Source of the DNA: Acinetobacter sp. SFB
GTDB lineage: Bacteria; Pseudomonadota; Gammaproteobacteria; Pseudomonadales; Moraxellaceae
Length of the DNA stretch: 50,100 bases
Assembly: GCF_001647545.1 (NCBI RefSeq)
Contig: NZ_LSZH01000004.1
Span: 1 to 50,100 of the forward strand
Direction: 5' to 3'
The notes below the pieces were generated by a model, which worked only from the letters and a program-made list of their open reading frames with translations, was not told where the DNA came from and made no database searches. This document shows, piece after piece, positions 29,455-38,490 of this stretch. The number at the start of each line of letters is the position of its first letter. Within the stretch, counting starts at the first letter, position 1. Position numbers and translations under genes: made by a program.

Positions 29455-29566
29455 TAGATGAGTGAATATGTGTGCTTTGCGTAAAGGCATCTAAAATTTT
29501 AAGATTATCTGGCTGGTTTTTGAGTAGAATCAGCGGGAAAGATTTTTGAAGCAATGAGCAAAACAG

Positions 29567-30268
29567 ATGATTAAAAAAACATTGGCATTCGCCTTGGTCA
29601 GTTTTATTTCCAGCTTAACTTTGGCAAATGTTGATACGGTTAAAATTAACCTGACCAAGCAACATCCTAAATTGAAGATAGAAAACATTCAAAACACCGA
29701 GATGAAAGGTATTTACAGCGGTTCAATGGATGGTCAAGTGGTGTATCTGGGGGAAGATGCGCAACACATTCTGGTGGGTTCCATGTACCGCTTAAGTGAT
29801 CAGAAAAATTTGACCCAAGATTTAGTGCTTGAACAAAATAGTATTGACTGGAAAAAACTGCCCTTGCAGGATGCGGTAAAAAGTGTGCGAGGTAATGGTA
29901 AACGCCAGATCGCAATCTTTTCTGACCCAAATTGCCCGTATTGCAAACAACTTGAGGCTGAAATAAACAAGTTAAATGATGTCACCCTTTATACCTTTAT
30001 TTATCCAATCAAAACCCAGTCTATTGCTGTTTCCAAACAGGTATTTTGTGAGAGAGATCCAGCTTTGGCCTGGTCAAATCTGATCAGCAAGGGGATTCAG
30101 CCGAGTTCTAAAAATACCTGTGCTAATCCGATTGAGCGTAATTTGAGTTTGGGCAAATCTTTAGGTTTAAATGGAACTCCCGCAATTGTTTTCTCTAGCG
30201 GTTTTAAAGTGATGGGTGTTCGTTCTGCGCAAGAAATTCAACAAATTTGGAAAGAATTAGGTTTATAA
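29567..30268 (+). CDS. dsbC: thiol:disulfide isomerase, DsbC family
   Basis: Periplasmic disulfide isomerase and chaperone. The 233-residue product has a signal peptide cleaved near LTLA (residue 20), a DsbC dimerisation domain (about residues 25-85), and a thioredoxin fold with CPYC at 123-126 in FSDPNCPYCKQLE. A second cysteine pair (in VFCERD and KNTCANP) and the cis-proline motif GTPAIVF are also present. It reshuffles wrong disulfides; DsbD, its reductase, is not here. Ends with its own terminator. Confidence 0.92.
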   Translation: MIKKTLAFALVSFISSLTLANVDTVKINLTKQHPKLKIENIQNTEMKGIYSGSMDGQVVYLGEDAQHILVGSMYRLSDQKNLTQDLVLEQNSIDWKKLPLQDAVKSVRGNGKRQIAIFSDPNCPYCKQLEAEINKLNDVTLYTFIYPIKTQSIAVSKQVFCERDPALAWSNLISKGIQPSSKNTCANPIERNLSLGKSLGLNGTPAIVFSSGFKVMGVRSAQEIQQIWKELGL

Positions 30269-30294
30269 ACCTAGTGCTTTTTCAATCGAAGCAT

Positions 30295-30325
30295 AAAAAA
30301 AGCACCTGATGAGGTGCTTTTTTTA
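30295..30325. terminator. dsbC terminator
   Basis: AGCACCT, GATG loop and AGGTGCT with A-run before and T-run after. Bidirectional in appearance, so it could also stop transcription from the minus-strand gene at 30356. Confidence 0.9.
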
Positions 30326-30355
30326 ACGGTAACATTGATTATTTTAAAGCAACAT

Positions 30356-30613
30356 TTAAAGGCGTGATTTTTTAGTTACCATGTTGTATATGAACAAAAT
30401 AATGAGGGCACCGATTACGGATGCAATAAAGCCTGCTGCTGAGTTTTCATCATAGAGTCCGAGTAAACGTCCACCGTAAGTTGCCAATAAAGAACCGGCG
30501 ATACCCAGCAAGGTGGTCACAATAAATCCTGACTTATCATTTCCAGGGTGAATAGCACGCGCAATTAAGCCTGCAATAAAACCTACTACGATGGCAACTA
30601 TAAGTGTCCACAT
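30356..30613 (-). CDS. GlsB/YeaQ/YmgE family membrane protein
   Basis: An 85-residue inner-membrane protein with three hydrophobic helices and the small-residue pattern GFIAGLIARAIHPG, GIAGSLLATYGG and GFIASVIGALIILFIYN. This is the transglycosylase-associated / GlsB family linked to envelope stress; biochemical function unknown. GGAGAA precedes the ATG. Monocistronic. Confidence 0.9.
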   Translation of the reverse strand: MWTLIVAIVVGFIAGLIARAIHPGNDKSGFIVTTLLGIAGSLLATYGGRLLGLYDENSAAGFIASVIGALIILFIYNMVTKKSRL

Positions 30614-30749
30614 ATGTCTTCTCCATTTATCGTTTATTTATATCTTTTCATTACGCTTTCATTTTTATAATTAATCATTTATGCAACATTCACCAGATGA
30701 GTCCTGCTAAAAACTGTTGCTTTTTTGTTTAGACACAAATACAGCGTAT

Positions 30750-30775
30750 AAAAAAAGTGGCCTGTAGCCACTTTA
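30750..30775 (-). terminator. hpt terminator
   Basis: On the minus strand AAAGTGGC, a 5-base loop and GCCACTTT are followed by a T-run, just after the hpt stop. Confidence 0.85.
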
Positions 30776-30792
30776 AATATTAACGCTTTATA

Positions 30793-31320
30793 TTAAAGAC
30801 CAATTTCACCAATAAAGGGAATGTGACGATATTTCTGGTCATAGTCTAAGCCGTAACCGACAATAAACTTATCTTCTACTTCAAAGCCTAAAAATTTCAC
30901 TTCAAGCTCAATTTCACGGCGTGAAGGTTTGCTGATTAAAGTACACAGTTCAATGGAATTCGGATTACGGGTGGTTAAAATTTCCAGAACTTTGCTGAGG
31001 GTATTGCCGGAGTCAATAATATCTTCAATAATGAGCACGTCTTTACCGCGAATTTCGCCGTCCAGATCTTTTAAAATTTTCACATCACGCGTTGAAACCG
31101 TACCGCCACCGTAACTTGATACCGTCATAAAGTCGAGTTCATGCGGTTTAGTAATTTCACGACATAAATCCGCCATAAAAATGATTGAACCACGCAGTAA
31201 ACCAATTAGAACAAGTTCTTTGTCACTATTGGCATAGTGAGCATTAATTTTTGCACCAAGCTCTTTGACTTTAGCTTGAATGTCTTCAGCTGAGATCATT
31301 ACGCTCATATGAACGGTCAT
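30793..31320 (-). CDS. hpt: hypoxanthine phosphoribosyltransferase
   Basis: Purine salvage enzyme converting hypoxanthine (and guanine) plus PRPP to IMP or GMP in the cytosol. The 175-residue product has the PRPP-binding motif VLIIEDIIDSGNT at residues 95-107, the flexible-loop SSYGGGTVSTRDV and the PPi-binding GLLRGSIIFMADL. It shares salvage with guaD, which lies upstream on the same strand but behind a terminator. Starts MTVHMSVM; ATG 31320 is the longest, and internal Met5 or Met8 are alternatives. Confidence 0.95.
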   Translation of the reverse strand: MTVHMSVMISAEDIQAKVKELGAKINAHYANSDKELVLIGLLRGSIIFMADLCREITKPHELDFMTVSSYGGGTVSTRDVKILKDLDGEIRGKDVLIIEDIIDSGNTLSKVLEILTTRNPNSIELCTLISKPSRREIELEVKFLGFEVEDKFIVGYGLDYDQKYRHIPFIGEIGL

Positions 31321-31349
31321 GGGTAGATACCTAAAAGCAAATCAAAAAA

Positions 31350-31377
31350 TAAAAAAGGTGTTGACCAGCAACACCTC
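31350..31377 (-). terminator. terminator after guaD and the small membrane peptide
   Basis: On the minus strand AGGTGTTG, a 5-base loop and CAACACCT are followed by T residues. It lies 65 bp after the stop of the 37-codon gene at 31442. Confidence 0.88.
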
Positions 31378-31441
31378 AAAAGATGTTTTAATTTTAATAC
31401 ATCTGCCCAATAGATGCATCTTTTTTGCGCCTGAAAATGTA

Positions 31442-31555
31442 TCAAGGCTTGATCTGTGGGGTATCGTGCTTAAGCAACACCGCACACGCCACGCCTATTC
31501 CAAGCAGTAGGAAAATCTTTTTATTGGATATTTTCGTGGTCTTGTTGTTTGACAT
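31442..31555 (-). CDS. 37-residue single-helix membrane peptide overlapping guaD
   Basis: A small open frame, MSNNKTTKISNKKIF followed by LLLGIGVACAVLLKH and a short tail DTPQIKP. Basic start, one hydrophobic helix and short polar end are what a bitopic inner-membrane peptide looks like. ATG 31555 is preceded by GGAG, and the gene overlaps the last 35 bp of guaD in another frame, a translational-coupling layout. It is followed by a terminator. No family recognised. Confidence 0.6.
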   Translation of the reverse strand: MSNNKTTKISNKKIFLLLGIGVACAVLLKHDTPQIKP

Positions 31556-32858
31556 ATACCGGTTCTCCATAAATATAAGTTGCCTGGATATTACGATCAT
31601 CACCCATGGTCATCAGGGCAAATAAAGCGTCTTCTATACCTTTAGTGCGTTGTTGACGCAGTGCCTGCAGGGCTGTGGCTTTTAAATCCAGCACAATAAA
31701 ATCGGCTTCTTTACCCAGATTAAAGTTACCCAGTTTATCGTTCAGATCCAAGGCTTTGGCTCCACCCAAGGTGGCATGATACAGAGACTCAAATGCAGAG
31801 AGTTTATCGCCCTGAAGCTGTTGCACTTTGTAGGCTTCATTTAAGGTTTGCAGCTGGTTAAATGAAGTGCCAGCACCAATATCAGTGCCCAAGCCGACTT
31901 TAACCTGCTTTTCCCAGGTTTTTTTCAACGGAAATAGCCCACTGCCCAAGAACAGATTTGAGGTTGGACAAAAGGCAATCGCCGAGTTGGTCTGATGCAT
32001 ACAGTCCCATTCGGCATCTTCCAGATGAACGCAATGCGCAAAGACCGAGCGCTGCCCTGTTAGGCCATAATGGTGATACACATCCAGATAGCCTTGTTGT
32101 TCTGGAAATAGTTCTTTCACCCAGGCAATTTCATTCTTGTTTTCACTTAAATGGGTGTGTACATAAACTTCAGGATATTCCGCTTTTAACTGCCCCGCTT
32201 TGGCAAGTTGGTCAGGTGTAGACGTCGGTGCAAAACGTGGAGTAATCGCATACAGGTTACGCCCTTTACCATGCCATTTTTCAATCAGTGCTTTAGAGTC
32301 GTGATAAGAACTTTCTGCTGTGTCACAAAGATCATCAGGAGCATGGCGGTCCATCATTACCTTGCCGGCAATCAAACGCATTTGATGCTGTTCTGCAGCT
32401 TCAAATAATGCATCGACCGATTCAGCATGGACGGTACAAAACACCAAGGCGGTCGTGGTGCCGTTTTTCAATAATTGCTGAACAAAGAATTGCGCGATTT
32501 TGTCTGCATAGGCTTTGTCTTTAAATTGCAATTCCGTGGGAAAGGTATAGCTATTGAGCCATTCTAGAAGTTGTTCCCCATAGGCACCAACCATCTCGGT
32601 TTGCGGGAAATGAATATGCGTATCGATGAATCCCGGTACAATCAGTTGCTCAGGATAATGTTCAAAGGGCATATCTTGATTCAACAAATTCTGCCCGTCT
32701 TGCCATGTCCCAAACCAGGTGATTTTTCCCGCCTGGGTGATGAGCAAACCATCTTCAAGATAACGAACCGCTTGAGCAATATCGGCGGCTTGGGAAACAG
32801 TGTGTTGAAGATCAAGAAAGCGACCACGAACGGCACGTTGAGTCTGAAGAGAAGACAT
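31521..32858 (-). CDS. guaD: guanine deaminase
   Basis: Zn-dependent amidohydrolase that converts guanine to xanthine. The 445-residue product has HIH at residues 81-83 in GFIDTHIHFPQTEM, then VHTHLSENKNE, FAHCVHL and GLGTDIGAGTS, the metal ligands and catalytic residues of this family in order. Cytosolic. It fits the purine salvage theme with hpt. Its 3' end is overlapped by a small membrane-peptide gene. Confidence 0.95.
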   Translation of the reverse strand: MSSLQTQRAVRGRFLDLQHTVSQAADIAQAVRYLEDGLLITQAGKITWFGTWQDGQNLLNQDMPFEHYPEQLIVPGFIDTHIHFPQTEMVGAYGEQLLEWLNSYTFPTELQFKDKAYADKIAQFFVQQLLKNGTTTALVFCTVHAESVDALFEAAEQHQMRLIAGKVMMDRHAPDDLCDTAESSYHDSKALIEKWHGKGRNLYAITPRFAPTSTPDQLAKAGQLKAEYPEVYVHTHLSENKNEIAWVKELFPEQQGYLDVYHHYGLTGQRSVFAHCVHLEDAEWDCMHQTNSAIAFCPTSNLFLGSGLFPLKKTWEKQVKVGLGTDIGAGTSFNQLQTLNEAYKVQQLQGDKLSAFESLYHATLGGAKALDLNDKLGNFNLGKEADFIVLDLKATALQALRQQRTKGIEDALFALMTMGDDRNIQATYIYGEPVYVKQQDHENIQ

Positions 32859-33009
32859 GTAATAACCTTTTAATTTCTCATTTTTTCAATTGATTGTACC
32901 TGAAATCTGGGTTTTAGACCCTGATGCCTCAGTTTTAACTACTGCCCTGTTCTATAACTTCAGCAGGATATTTAGAGTTTAAAAAGCAGCCATAAATAAA
33001 ATACCGGGC

Positions 33010-33045
33010 ATAAAAAAGCCTCCCCTCTATACGATGGAAGGCTAG
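33010..33045 (-). terminator. terC terminator
   Basis: On the minus strand AGCCT and AGGCT arms with partial inner pairing precede a T-run, shortly after the stop of the TerC gene. The stem is imperfect in its upper part. Confidence 0.65.
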
Positions 33046-33062
33046 ATCATTTTATTTAAAAA

Positions 33063-34019
33063 TTACAGTTGCGCTTGCTTCTTGTTATAACGAATTGATA
33101 ACCATGAGGTAATGGCTAAAGTTACGATAATAAAGCCAAGTGAGATCCAGATTGGCATATGGAACACATCAAGCATTAGCATTTTGAAACCAATAAATAG
33201 CAGGATAATCCCGAGGCCATAAGGCAAATAATGCATTTTAGATGCCGCACCTGCCAGTAAGAAGAACATGGCACGTAAGCCTAAAATGGCCATTAAGTTT
33301 GCGGTTAACACAATAAAGGGATCACTGGTCACTGCAAAAATAGCCGGAATAGAATCCACTGCGAAAATCACATCGGATGCTTCCACCAAAATCAACACCA
33401 AGAATAATGGCGTGGCCCATAACACACCGTTTTGACGCACAAAGAACTTATGCCCATCCAGTTGCGGGGTAATACGCATATGTTTGCGTAACCACTTCAG
33501 TAAGGCCATATCTTCAATATTGGGGTTATCTTCATGACCTTGAAGAAATTTAAAGCCGGTATAGACCAGAAAGGCACCGAAAATATAGAGGACCCAGGAG
33601 AATTCCTGAACGAACCACGCACCGATAAAAATAAAGATGGTACGCAATACAATAGCGCCCAGTACCCCATAGAGCAAAATTTTGCGCTGCAATGCGGGAG
33701 GAATGGCAAAAGCTGCAAAAATCATCAGCCAGACAAACACGTTATCAATGGCAAGTGATTTCTCTAACAGATAACCTGCAAAATATTCCATGGTCTTTTG
33801 ATTGGCTAAAGCAACACCCGCCGTTTGCTGTAAATAAAGCCATAAACCGCCAGCAAACAGCATGGACACACTGACCCAGGCAATGCTCCAATAAGCGGCT
33901 GATTTAATTTTAACCGGCTGGTCTTCTTTGTGTTTGAAGCCAATGAAGTCGATGATGAGCATGACTGCCACCATCGCAAAAAATGCCAGATACAACCACG
34001 GGTTGCCGATAGATTCCAT
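33063..34019 (-). CDS. TerC/Alx family integral membrane protein, putative manganese exporter
   Basis: A 318-residue inner-membrane protein with 7-9 hydrophobic helices and the acidic family motifs EKSLAIDNVFVW and EASDVIFAVDSIPAIFA. TerC/Alx proteins are linked to metal export, chiefly manganese, and to metalation of exported proteins. The yybP-ykoY-type riboswitch directly upstream makes manganese the likely ligand. I chose ATG 34019 (GGAG upstream) over the open 34049 start, which would begin within the riboswitch expression platform. Confidence 0.92.
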   Translation of the reverse strand: MESIGNPWLYLAFFAMVAVMLIIDFIGFKHKEDQPVKIKSAAYWSIAWVSVSMLFAGGLWLYLQQTAGVALANQKTMEYFAGYLLEKSLAIDNVFVWLMIFAAFAIPPALQRKILLYGVLGAIVLRTIFIFIGAWFVQEFSWVLYIFGAFLVYTGFKFLQGHEDNPNIEDMALLKWLRKHMRITPQLDGHKFFVRQNGVLWATPLFLVLILVEASDVIFAVDSIPAIFAVTSDPFIVLTANLMAILGLRAMFFLLAGAASKMHYLPYGLGIILLFIGFKMLMLDVFHMPIWISLGFIIVTLAITSWLSIRYNKKQAQL

Positions 34020-34049
34020 AATAAATCTCCACACCCGACAACTGGTCAT

Positions 34050-34245
34050 AAAAAAACCTTGACCTGTTGCCAGATGATTTAAACATCTGTGTCAACATGA
34101 TCAAGGTCTTGCCTACATCTAAATAGCAATATTGCGTAATTTCAGATGCTCAGATACCGACTTTTTGCAAAGTGTAATGACGATATTCTGACACGTCGGC
34201 TAGAATTACTTCTAAGGACGCTTGGAGGAGGCTACTCCCCTTGTT
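34050..34245 (-). promoter_or_regulatory. yybP-ykoY-type manganese riboswitch with terminator
   Basis: On the minus strand the leader of the TerC gene contains GGGGAGTAGC (34240-34231) and, about 120 bases on, GCAAGACC (34112-34105), the two invariant blocks of the yybP-ykoY aptamer. ACC of the second block starts a 7-bp stem with TCAAGGT/ACCTTGA arms (34107-34101 and 34062-34056) followed by a T-run, a terminator that competes with the aptamer. A nested CAGATG/CATCTG hairpin lies inside it. Manganese binding should free transcription of the TerC gene. Confidence 0.88.
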
Positions 34246-34334
34246 CAACTCAATTTTGTTTTTGGATCTAATAATCCAAATGTGGCTGAAGAATCGCATA
34301 TTTATATGAATTGTGCAAATTTTATCTAGCTTGA

Positions 34335-35525
34335 TTATACTTTAATGAAGTCACGGCGCTGCACCAAAATAAATGCCAATACTGTGCCCAAGACAGCAAT
34401 CAAGCCCCCTACTATGCCAATCTGACTTAAGCCATAACGTGCCGTGACTATTCCGCCTAATAATGCGCCAGCGCCAATACCGACATTATAAAGACCTGAA
34501 TAAATCGCCATGGCGACATCGGTTGCATCTGAAGCCAGATTCAGGGTTTTGGCTTGCAGCGCAAGACTAAAGCAAATGATGCTCATGCCCCAAAACAAGC
34601 TCAGAATACTCAAGCTGTTAAACCCTTGAGCCAGGGGCAAGAGTAGCAACATGGACATCGCCAATAAAGCACTGCTTAAAGGAATCGCAATTTTGGGATA
34701 TTGATTACCAAATTTACCAAACAGATAAGAACCAATAAAACCTGCACCGCCGTAAATGAGCAATAAAGTCGTGGTTTGGCGAGAGCTAAACTGGGCAATA
34801 TTCAGGGTGAAGGGTTCGATATAACTATAAGCGGTAAATTGTGCGCTAATGATGATAATGGTTAAGGCAAACACCAGCACCAGGCTTGGGCGTTTCAATA
34901 GCATACCAATACTTTTCAGCGAACCTGAATTGACACTGGGGAGTTTAGGTAAGGTCTTTGCCAAAGTCAGACAGACCATTACCGCACCAATGGCAATTAA
35001 GGCAAAAGTATTGCGCCAGCCATAGGCTTCACCAATCATGCGACCAAATGGAATGCCCAATACCATGGCTAAAGCTGTGCCTGTCGCCAGTAAACCCAGC
35101 GCCTGAAATTCTTTACCTTTCGGTGCAACACGTACTGCTAAAGAGGCTGTAATCGACCAAAACAGCGCATGTGAAAATGCTATTCCGATTCGACTGGCTA
35201 AAAGCACATTAAAATTCCAGGCGAAATAAGATAGGCCATGACTGATAATAAATACGACAAATAAAGCAATCAGTAGAAAACGGCGCTCAACATTACGTGT
35301 CAGCAGCATCAGCGGGAGTGATAGGGGTGCAACGACCCAGGCATAAAGAGTAATCATGATGCCGACATCAGTGGCAGGCATATTGAAACTGTGGCCAATA
35401 TCGCTCAGCAATGCCACAGGAATAAATTCGGTGGTATTAAAAATAAAGGCAGCAAAGGCTAAAGTGATCACGCAAATCCATTGCCGTGTGGGATTAGGTA
35501 GAGACTCAGAAGATAAGGATGACAT
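34335..35525 (-). CDS. sotB: sugar efflux transporter SotB (MFS)
   Basis: A 396-residue MFS exporter with 12 predicted helices. The sequence tracks E. coli SotB/YdeA closely: [48 protein letters not shown] and [13 protein letters not shown]. It exports arabinose or other sugars and some drugs in E. coli; here the substrate is inferred. I chose ATG 35525; a TTG two codons earlier is also in frame, and neither has a strong ribosome site. No transcriptional regulator is adjacent. Confidence 0.9.
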   Translation of the reverse strand: MSSLSSESLPNPTRQWICVITLAFAAFIFNTTEFIPVALLSDIGHSFNMPATDVGIMITLYAWVVAPLSLPLMLLTRNVERRFLLIALFVVFIISHGLSYFAWNFNVLLASRIGIAFSHALFWSITASLAVRVAPKGKEFQALGLLATGTALAMVLGIPFGRMIGEAYGWRNTFALIAIGAVMVCLTLAKTLPKLPSVNSGSLKSIGMLLKRPSLVLVFALTIIIISAQFTAYSYIEPFTLNIAQFSSRQTTTLLLIYGGAGFIGSYLFGKFGNQYPKIAIPLSSALLAMSMLLLLPLAQGFNSLSILSLFWGMSIICFSLALQAKTLNLASDATDVAMAIYSGLYNVGIGAGALLGGIVTARYGLSQIGIVGGLIAVLGTVLAFILVQRRDFIKV

Positions 35526-35699
35526 AGTCAAAGGATTTAAAAAATAGCATTAAAGTGTAGGCTGAATCATACCCCTTGTTAAGTTTAATCCTTAAGATGA
35601 AGTGTACTAAGCAGGGATAGAAACAACAAAAAAACTTAACACGATTGAGCAGTTCTTTATGGCATGTTTATTTATATTGACCTGAATGAGAGAATAAAA

Positions 35700-35984
35700 A
35701 TGTTGGAAATCAAACATACAGATGATGGCAAAAAGGGTGAATTTTATATCGGTGACAATCATCAGCCTCTAGCGGAAATGGTCTATAGCTGGGCGGGTGA
35801 AAGTGTCTTTATTATTGAACATACCGATGTGGCCGATCCTCTGCGTGGACAAGGCGTAGGCAATAAATTGCTTGACCGGGCTGTTGCCATGGCACGAGAA
35901 AAAAATCTCAAGATTATTCCGCTCTGCCCTTTTGCCAAGTCCGTTTTTGATAAAGATCCATCTATTCATGATGTGTTGAAATAA
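35700..35984 (+). CDS. short GNAT-family N-acetyltransferase, copy 1
   Basis: A 94-residue single-domain protein of the short YjdJ-like GNAT type (COG2388). It has DPLRGQGVGNKLLDRAV, the acetyl-CoA binding motif A, and the C-terminal IIPLCPFAKSVFDKDP block typical of this class. The ATG at 35700 follows a modest GAGAGA ribosome site. It is a tandem paralogue of the gene at 36050. Substrate unknown. Confidence 0.9.
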   Translation: MLEIKHTDDGKKGEFYIGDNHQPLAEMVYSWAGESVFIIEHTDVADPLRGQGVGNKLLDRAVAMAREKNLKIIPLCPFAKSVFDKDPSIHDVLK

Positions 35985-36049
35985 GACGTTTTTAACGTAT
36001 TCTAATATCAATTTCTAATATCAATCCAATTAAAAATTGAGGGCTAACT

Positions 36050-36334
36050 ATGCAGTTTCAACATAAGGATAACGGTCAACAGGGTGAATTTTTTACTTTG
36101 AATGATGCAGGTCAACGGATTGCAGAAATCAGTTATGTCTGGACAGGTGAGCATAAAATTGTCGCCAATCATACCTGGGTGGATGATACTTTGCGTGGAC
36201 ATGGCGTAGCGCGCCAGTTGCTGGATGTTTTGGTCGAATTTGCACGTCAAAAGCGATTGAAAATTATCCCCACCTGTTCTTATGTCGATGTCATGTTTAA
36301 GCGCGATAAAAGTTTTGCCGATGTGAGAGCCTGA
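36050..36334 (+). CDS. short GNAT-family N-acetyltransferase, copy 2
   Basis: Another 94-residue GNAT protein of the same class as the gene 65 bp upstream, with DDTLRGHGVARQLLDVLV as motif A and IIPTCSYVDVMFKRDK at the C-terminus. GAGGG precedes the ATG, a better ribosome site than that of copy 1. It probably shares a transcript with copy 1 and ends at the terminator at 36348. Substrate unknown. Confidence 0.9.
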   Translation: MQFQHKDNGQQGEFFTLNDAGQRIAEISYVWTGEHKIVANHTWVDDTLRGHGVARQLLDVLVEFARQKRLKIIPTCSYVDVMFKRDKSFADVRA

Positions 36335-36347
36335 GTTGACCGTAAGA

Positions 36348-36378
36348 TAAAAAAGCCCAAAAAATTGGGCTTTTGTTT
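36348..36378. terminator. bidirectional terminator between GNAT pair and alcohol dehydrogenase
   Basis: AAAAGCCCAA and TTGGGCTTTT around an AAAA loop, flanked by A and T runs. It serves both convergent genes. Confidence 0.9.
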
Positions 36379-36388
36379 TTTCAATTCA

Positions 36389-37471
36389 TTAAGTCAGATC
36401 GATAATCACTTTCATTGCTTTCTCCTCTGAGGCATGTTTAAACACCTCATAGGCTTTCTCAAACTCCGCAAATTTAAAGTGATGGCTGGCTAACCGTTCC
36501 AAAGGGAGTTTTCCAGAACAACAGGTTTTCAGCAACATACCGGTGGTATTGGCATTGACCAGCCCTGTGGTGATGGTCAGGTTCTTAATCCAGAGTTTTT
36601 GCAGCTCAAAATTAACCGGCTTGCCATGCACACCCACATTGGCAATATGACCGCCTTCTTTTACGATATTTTGGCAAATATTCCAGGTCGCTTCTGCCCC
36701 TACTGCTTCCATAGCACAGTCAACCCCCCGCCCGTCAGTAATCTCGAGTACCCGCTGGATTGCATCTTCCTTGCCAGAATTGATGGTATGCGTTGCACCC
36801 AGTTCTTTAGCCAACGCTAAACGATGGTCATCCATATCAATGGCAATTATGGTTGCTGGTGAATAGAATTGGGCCGTAAGTAAGCAGCCCATGCCAATTG
36901 GCCCTGTGCCCACGATTGCAATGCTATCACCTGGCTTGACATCGCCATACTGCACGCCAATTTCATGCGATGTCGGCAATACATCCGATAAAAATACTGC
37001 GATATCCTCATTTAAACCTTCAGGTAAGGGATAAAGCGAGGTATCGGCAAAGGGCGTACGGACATATTCAGCATGGGTACCATCAATCATGTAACCCATA
37101 ATCCAGCCTCCTCCGTTACGGCAATGCGCATAAAGTTGTTTCTGACAGTTTTCACACGTCCCGCAGCGACTGACGCAGGACATAATTACCCGATCGCCTT
37201 TTTTGACATTTTTGACCGCCGAGCCCACCTCTTCAACGATACCAATACCTTCATGACCTAAAATACGGCCGTTAAATTGACCGGTATGCTTCTTGGCCTG
37301 TTCCTGGATTTCGGGATTTTTACCTTTCCAGATGCCTAAGTCTGTACCGCAAATGGTGGTTTTCGTGACACGGATGACTGCATCCGTTGCATCAATAATC
37401 TGGGGAATGGGACGATCTTCAAAACGGATATCATTTTCGCCGTAGTAGACCATGGCTTTCATTGTTGTCAT
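36389..37471 (-). CDS. zinc-dependent alcohol dehydrogenase (MDR family)
   Basis: A 360-residue medium-chain dehydrogenase. Catalytic zinc ligands are Cys41 (TTICGTDLGIWKG) and His73-Glu74 (GHEG); the structural zinc lobe has Cys103, 106, 109 and 117. The Rossmann motif GTGPIG is at 188-193, followed by AIDMDD, an acid that suggests NAD rather than NADP. Substrate is probably a small alcohol or aldehyde, not resolved further. Start ATG 37471 is preceded by AAGGA. Monocistronic. Confidence 0.92.
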   Translation of the reverse strand: MTTMKAMVYYGENDIRFEDRPIPQIIDATDAVIRVTKTTICGTDLGIWKGKNPEIQEQAKKHTGQFNGRILGHEGIGIVEEVGSAVKNVKKGDRVIMSCVSRCGTCENCQKQLYAHCRNGGGWIMGYMIDGTHAEYVRTPFADTSLYPLPEGLNEDIAVFLSDVLPTSHEIGVQYGDVKPGDSIAIVGTGPIGMGCLLTAQFYSPATIIAIDMDDHRLALAKELGATHTINSGKEDAIQRVLEITDGRGVDCAMEAVGAEATWNICQNIVKEGGHIANVGVHGKPVNFELQKLWIKNLTITTGLVNANTTGMLLKTCCSGKLPLERLASHHFKFAEFEKAYEVFKHASEEKAMKVIIDLT

Positions 37472-37954
37472 CAGCTTATTCCTTTTCTATTCCCTCTCTT
37501 GCATGCTATGGAGTAAATTTTCTCTTTAAAAAATTAAGTAAAAACATTTAAATAAAGAAAAATTAAACAAGGATGAGAGGAAAAAAATTGATCAGAGACT
37601 CTGCTGTATTGATAGAACCTTGAAGCATTGAGCATAAATACACAGAGCTTATCTATCTAAGCTATCAACACTCAGCGATGAAGTCATTAGGTGGACAGTT
37701 TTGCTTACAGAATGACCGGATTTAATGAGGATTGAACGGGTTTAAGACAATACATTGAGAGTTGCAGACTTTTATTTCAACTGGATTCTGTTCAGGTGAT
37801 TTATGAGGGATAAGCTGATAAAAATAATAAAAACTATTTCTTGGTCTTGGCGAGGGCGTTTAAAAGAAAATGAGCTCTGCAGATGTCATGATTTAACATC
37901 TGCATGGTCTAATATTGTCTGGTATGCGATTAAAAGCGTCGCCCATACTTAGCG
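37472..37954. other. 483-bp gap without a gene
   Basis: Only very short open frames without ribosome sites are found here. The one structural element is a perfect 8-bp inverted repeat, GCAGATGT (37879-37886) and ACATCTGC (37896-37903) with a 9-base loop and no T-run. No gene, repeat family or terminator can be supported. Confidence 0.6.
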
Positions 37955-38272
37955 CTATGATAAGGATTGGGTTTTATTAAAGTGCAGGTTCTGGGATTGA
38001 ATCAGCTGGGTTAAAACAACACCGAGCAATGAAGTCATCAGCATCATTTCCAGCATGGCATATTCTTTTACCCATAAAAAACATACAGCTAAGACACCCA
38101 AACTGCAAGCTAGATATAAAGTATTTTGAATCCAGATTTTAAGCGAAATACCAAGCAGGCCTGAACAAATAGCAATGTTCAGCAGCTCTTCAATCCCATT
38201 ACGATGCAAGACGATAATTAGACATAAATAGCTACAAACTAATCCCATCGTGATGAAAAGATTTTTTAACAT
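37955..38272 (-). CDS. small hypothetical membrane protein
   Basis: A 105-residue protein with three or four hydrophobic segments (about residues 5-21, 31-47, 50-67 and 72-88) and a polar C-terminal tail (QSQNLHFNKTQSLS). A GGGGAAAAG ribosome site precedes the ATG. It is divergent from the BLUF gene across about 220 bp. No family recognised. Confidence 0.7.
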   Translation of the reverse strand: MLKNLFITMGLVCSYLCLIIVLHRNGIEELLNIAICSGLLGISLKIWIQNTLYLACSLGVLAVCFLWVKEYAMLEMMLMTSLLGVVLTQLIQSQNLHFNKTQSLS

Positions 38273-38490
38273 GCTTTTCCCCTGATCTTAGCTAATGATT
38301 TGTTTTAATTTGGCTAAATCCATTTTAATATACCAAAAGGTAAAAAATAAGTTGTTTTGACCCATAGGCTTTGTAAGAAAGAAATTACATTTGCTTAAAA
38401 AACAACCAAAATTAATGCTAAGCTTATAAGTCAGAAGATTAAGCAATAAAAAACTCTATTTCAAAGTTGCATGGCCAAAATGGGAATTTT

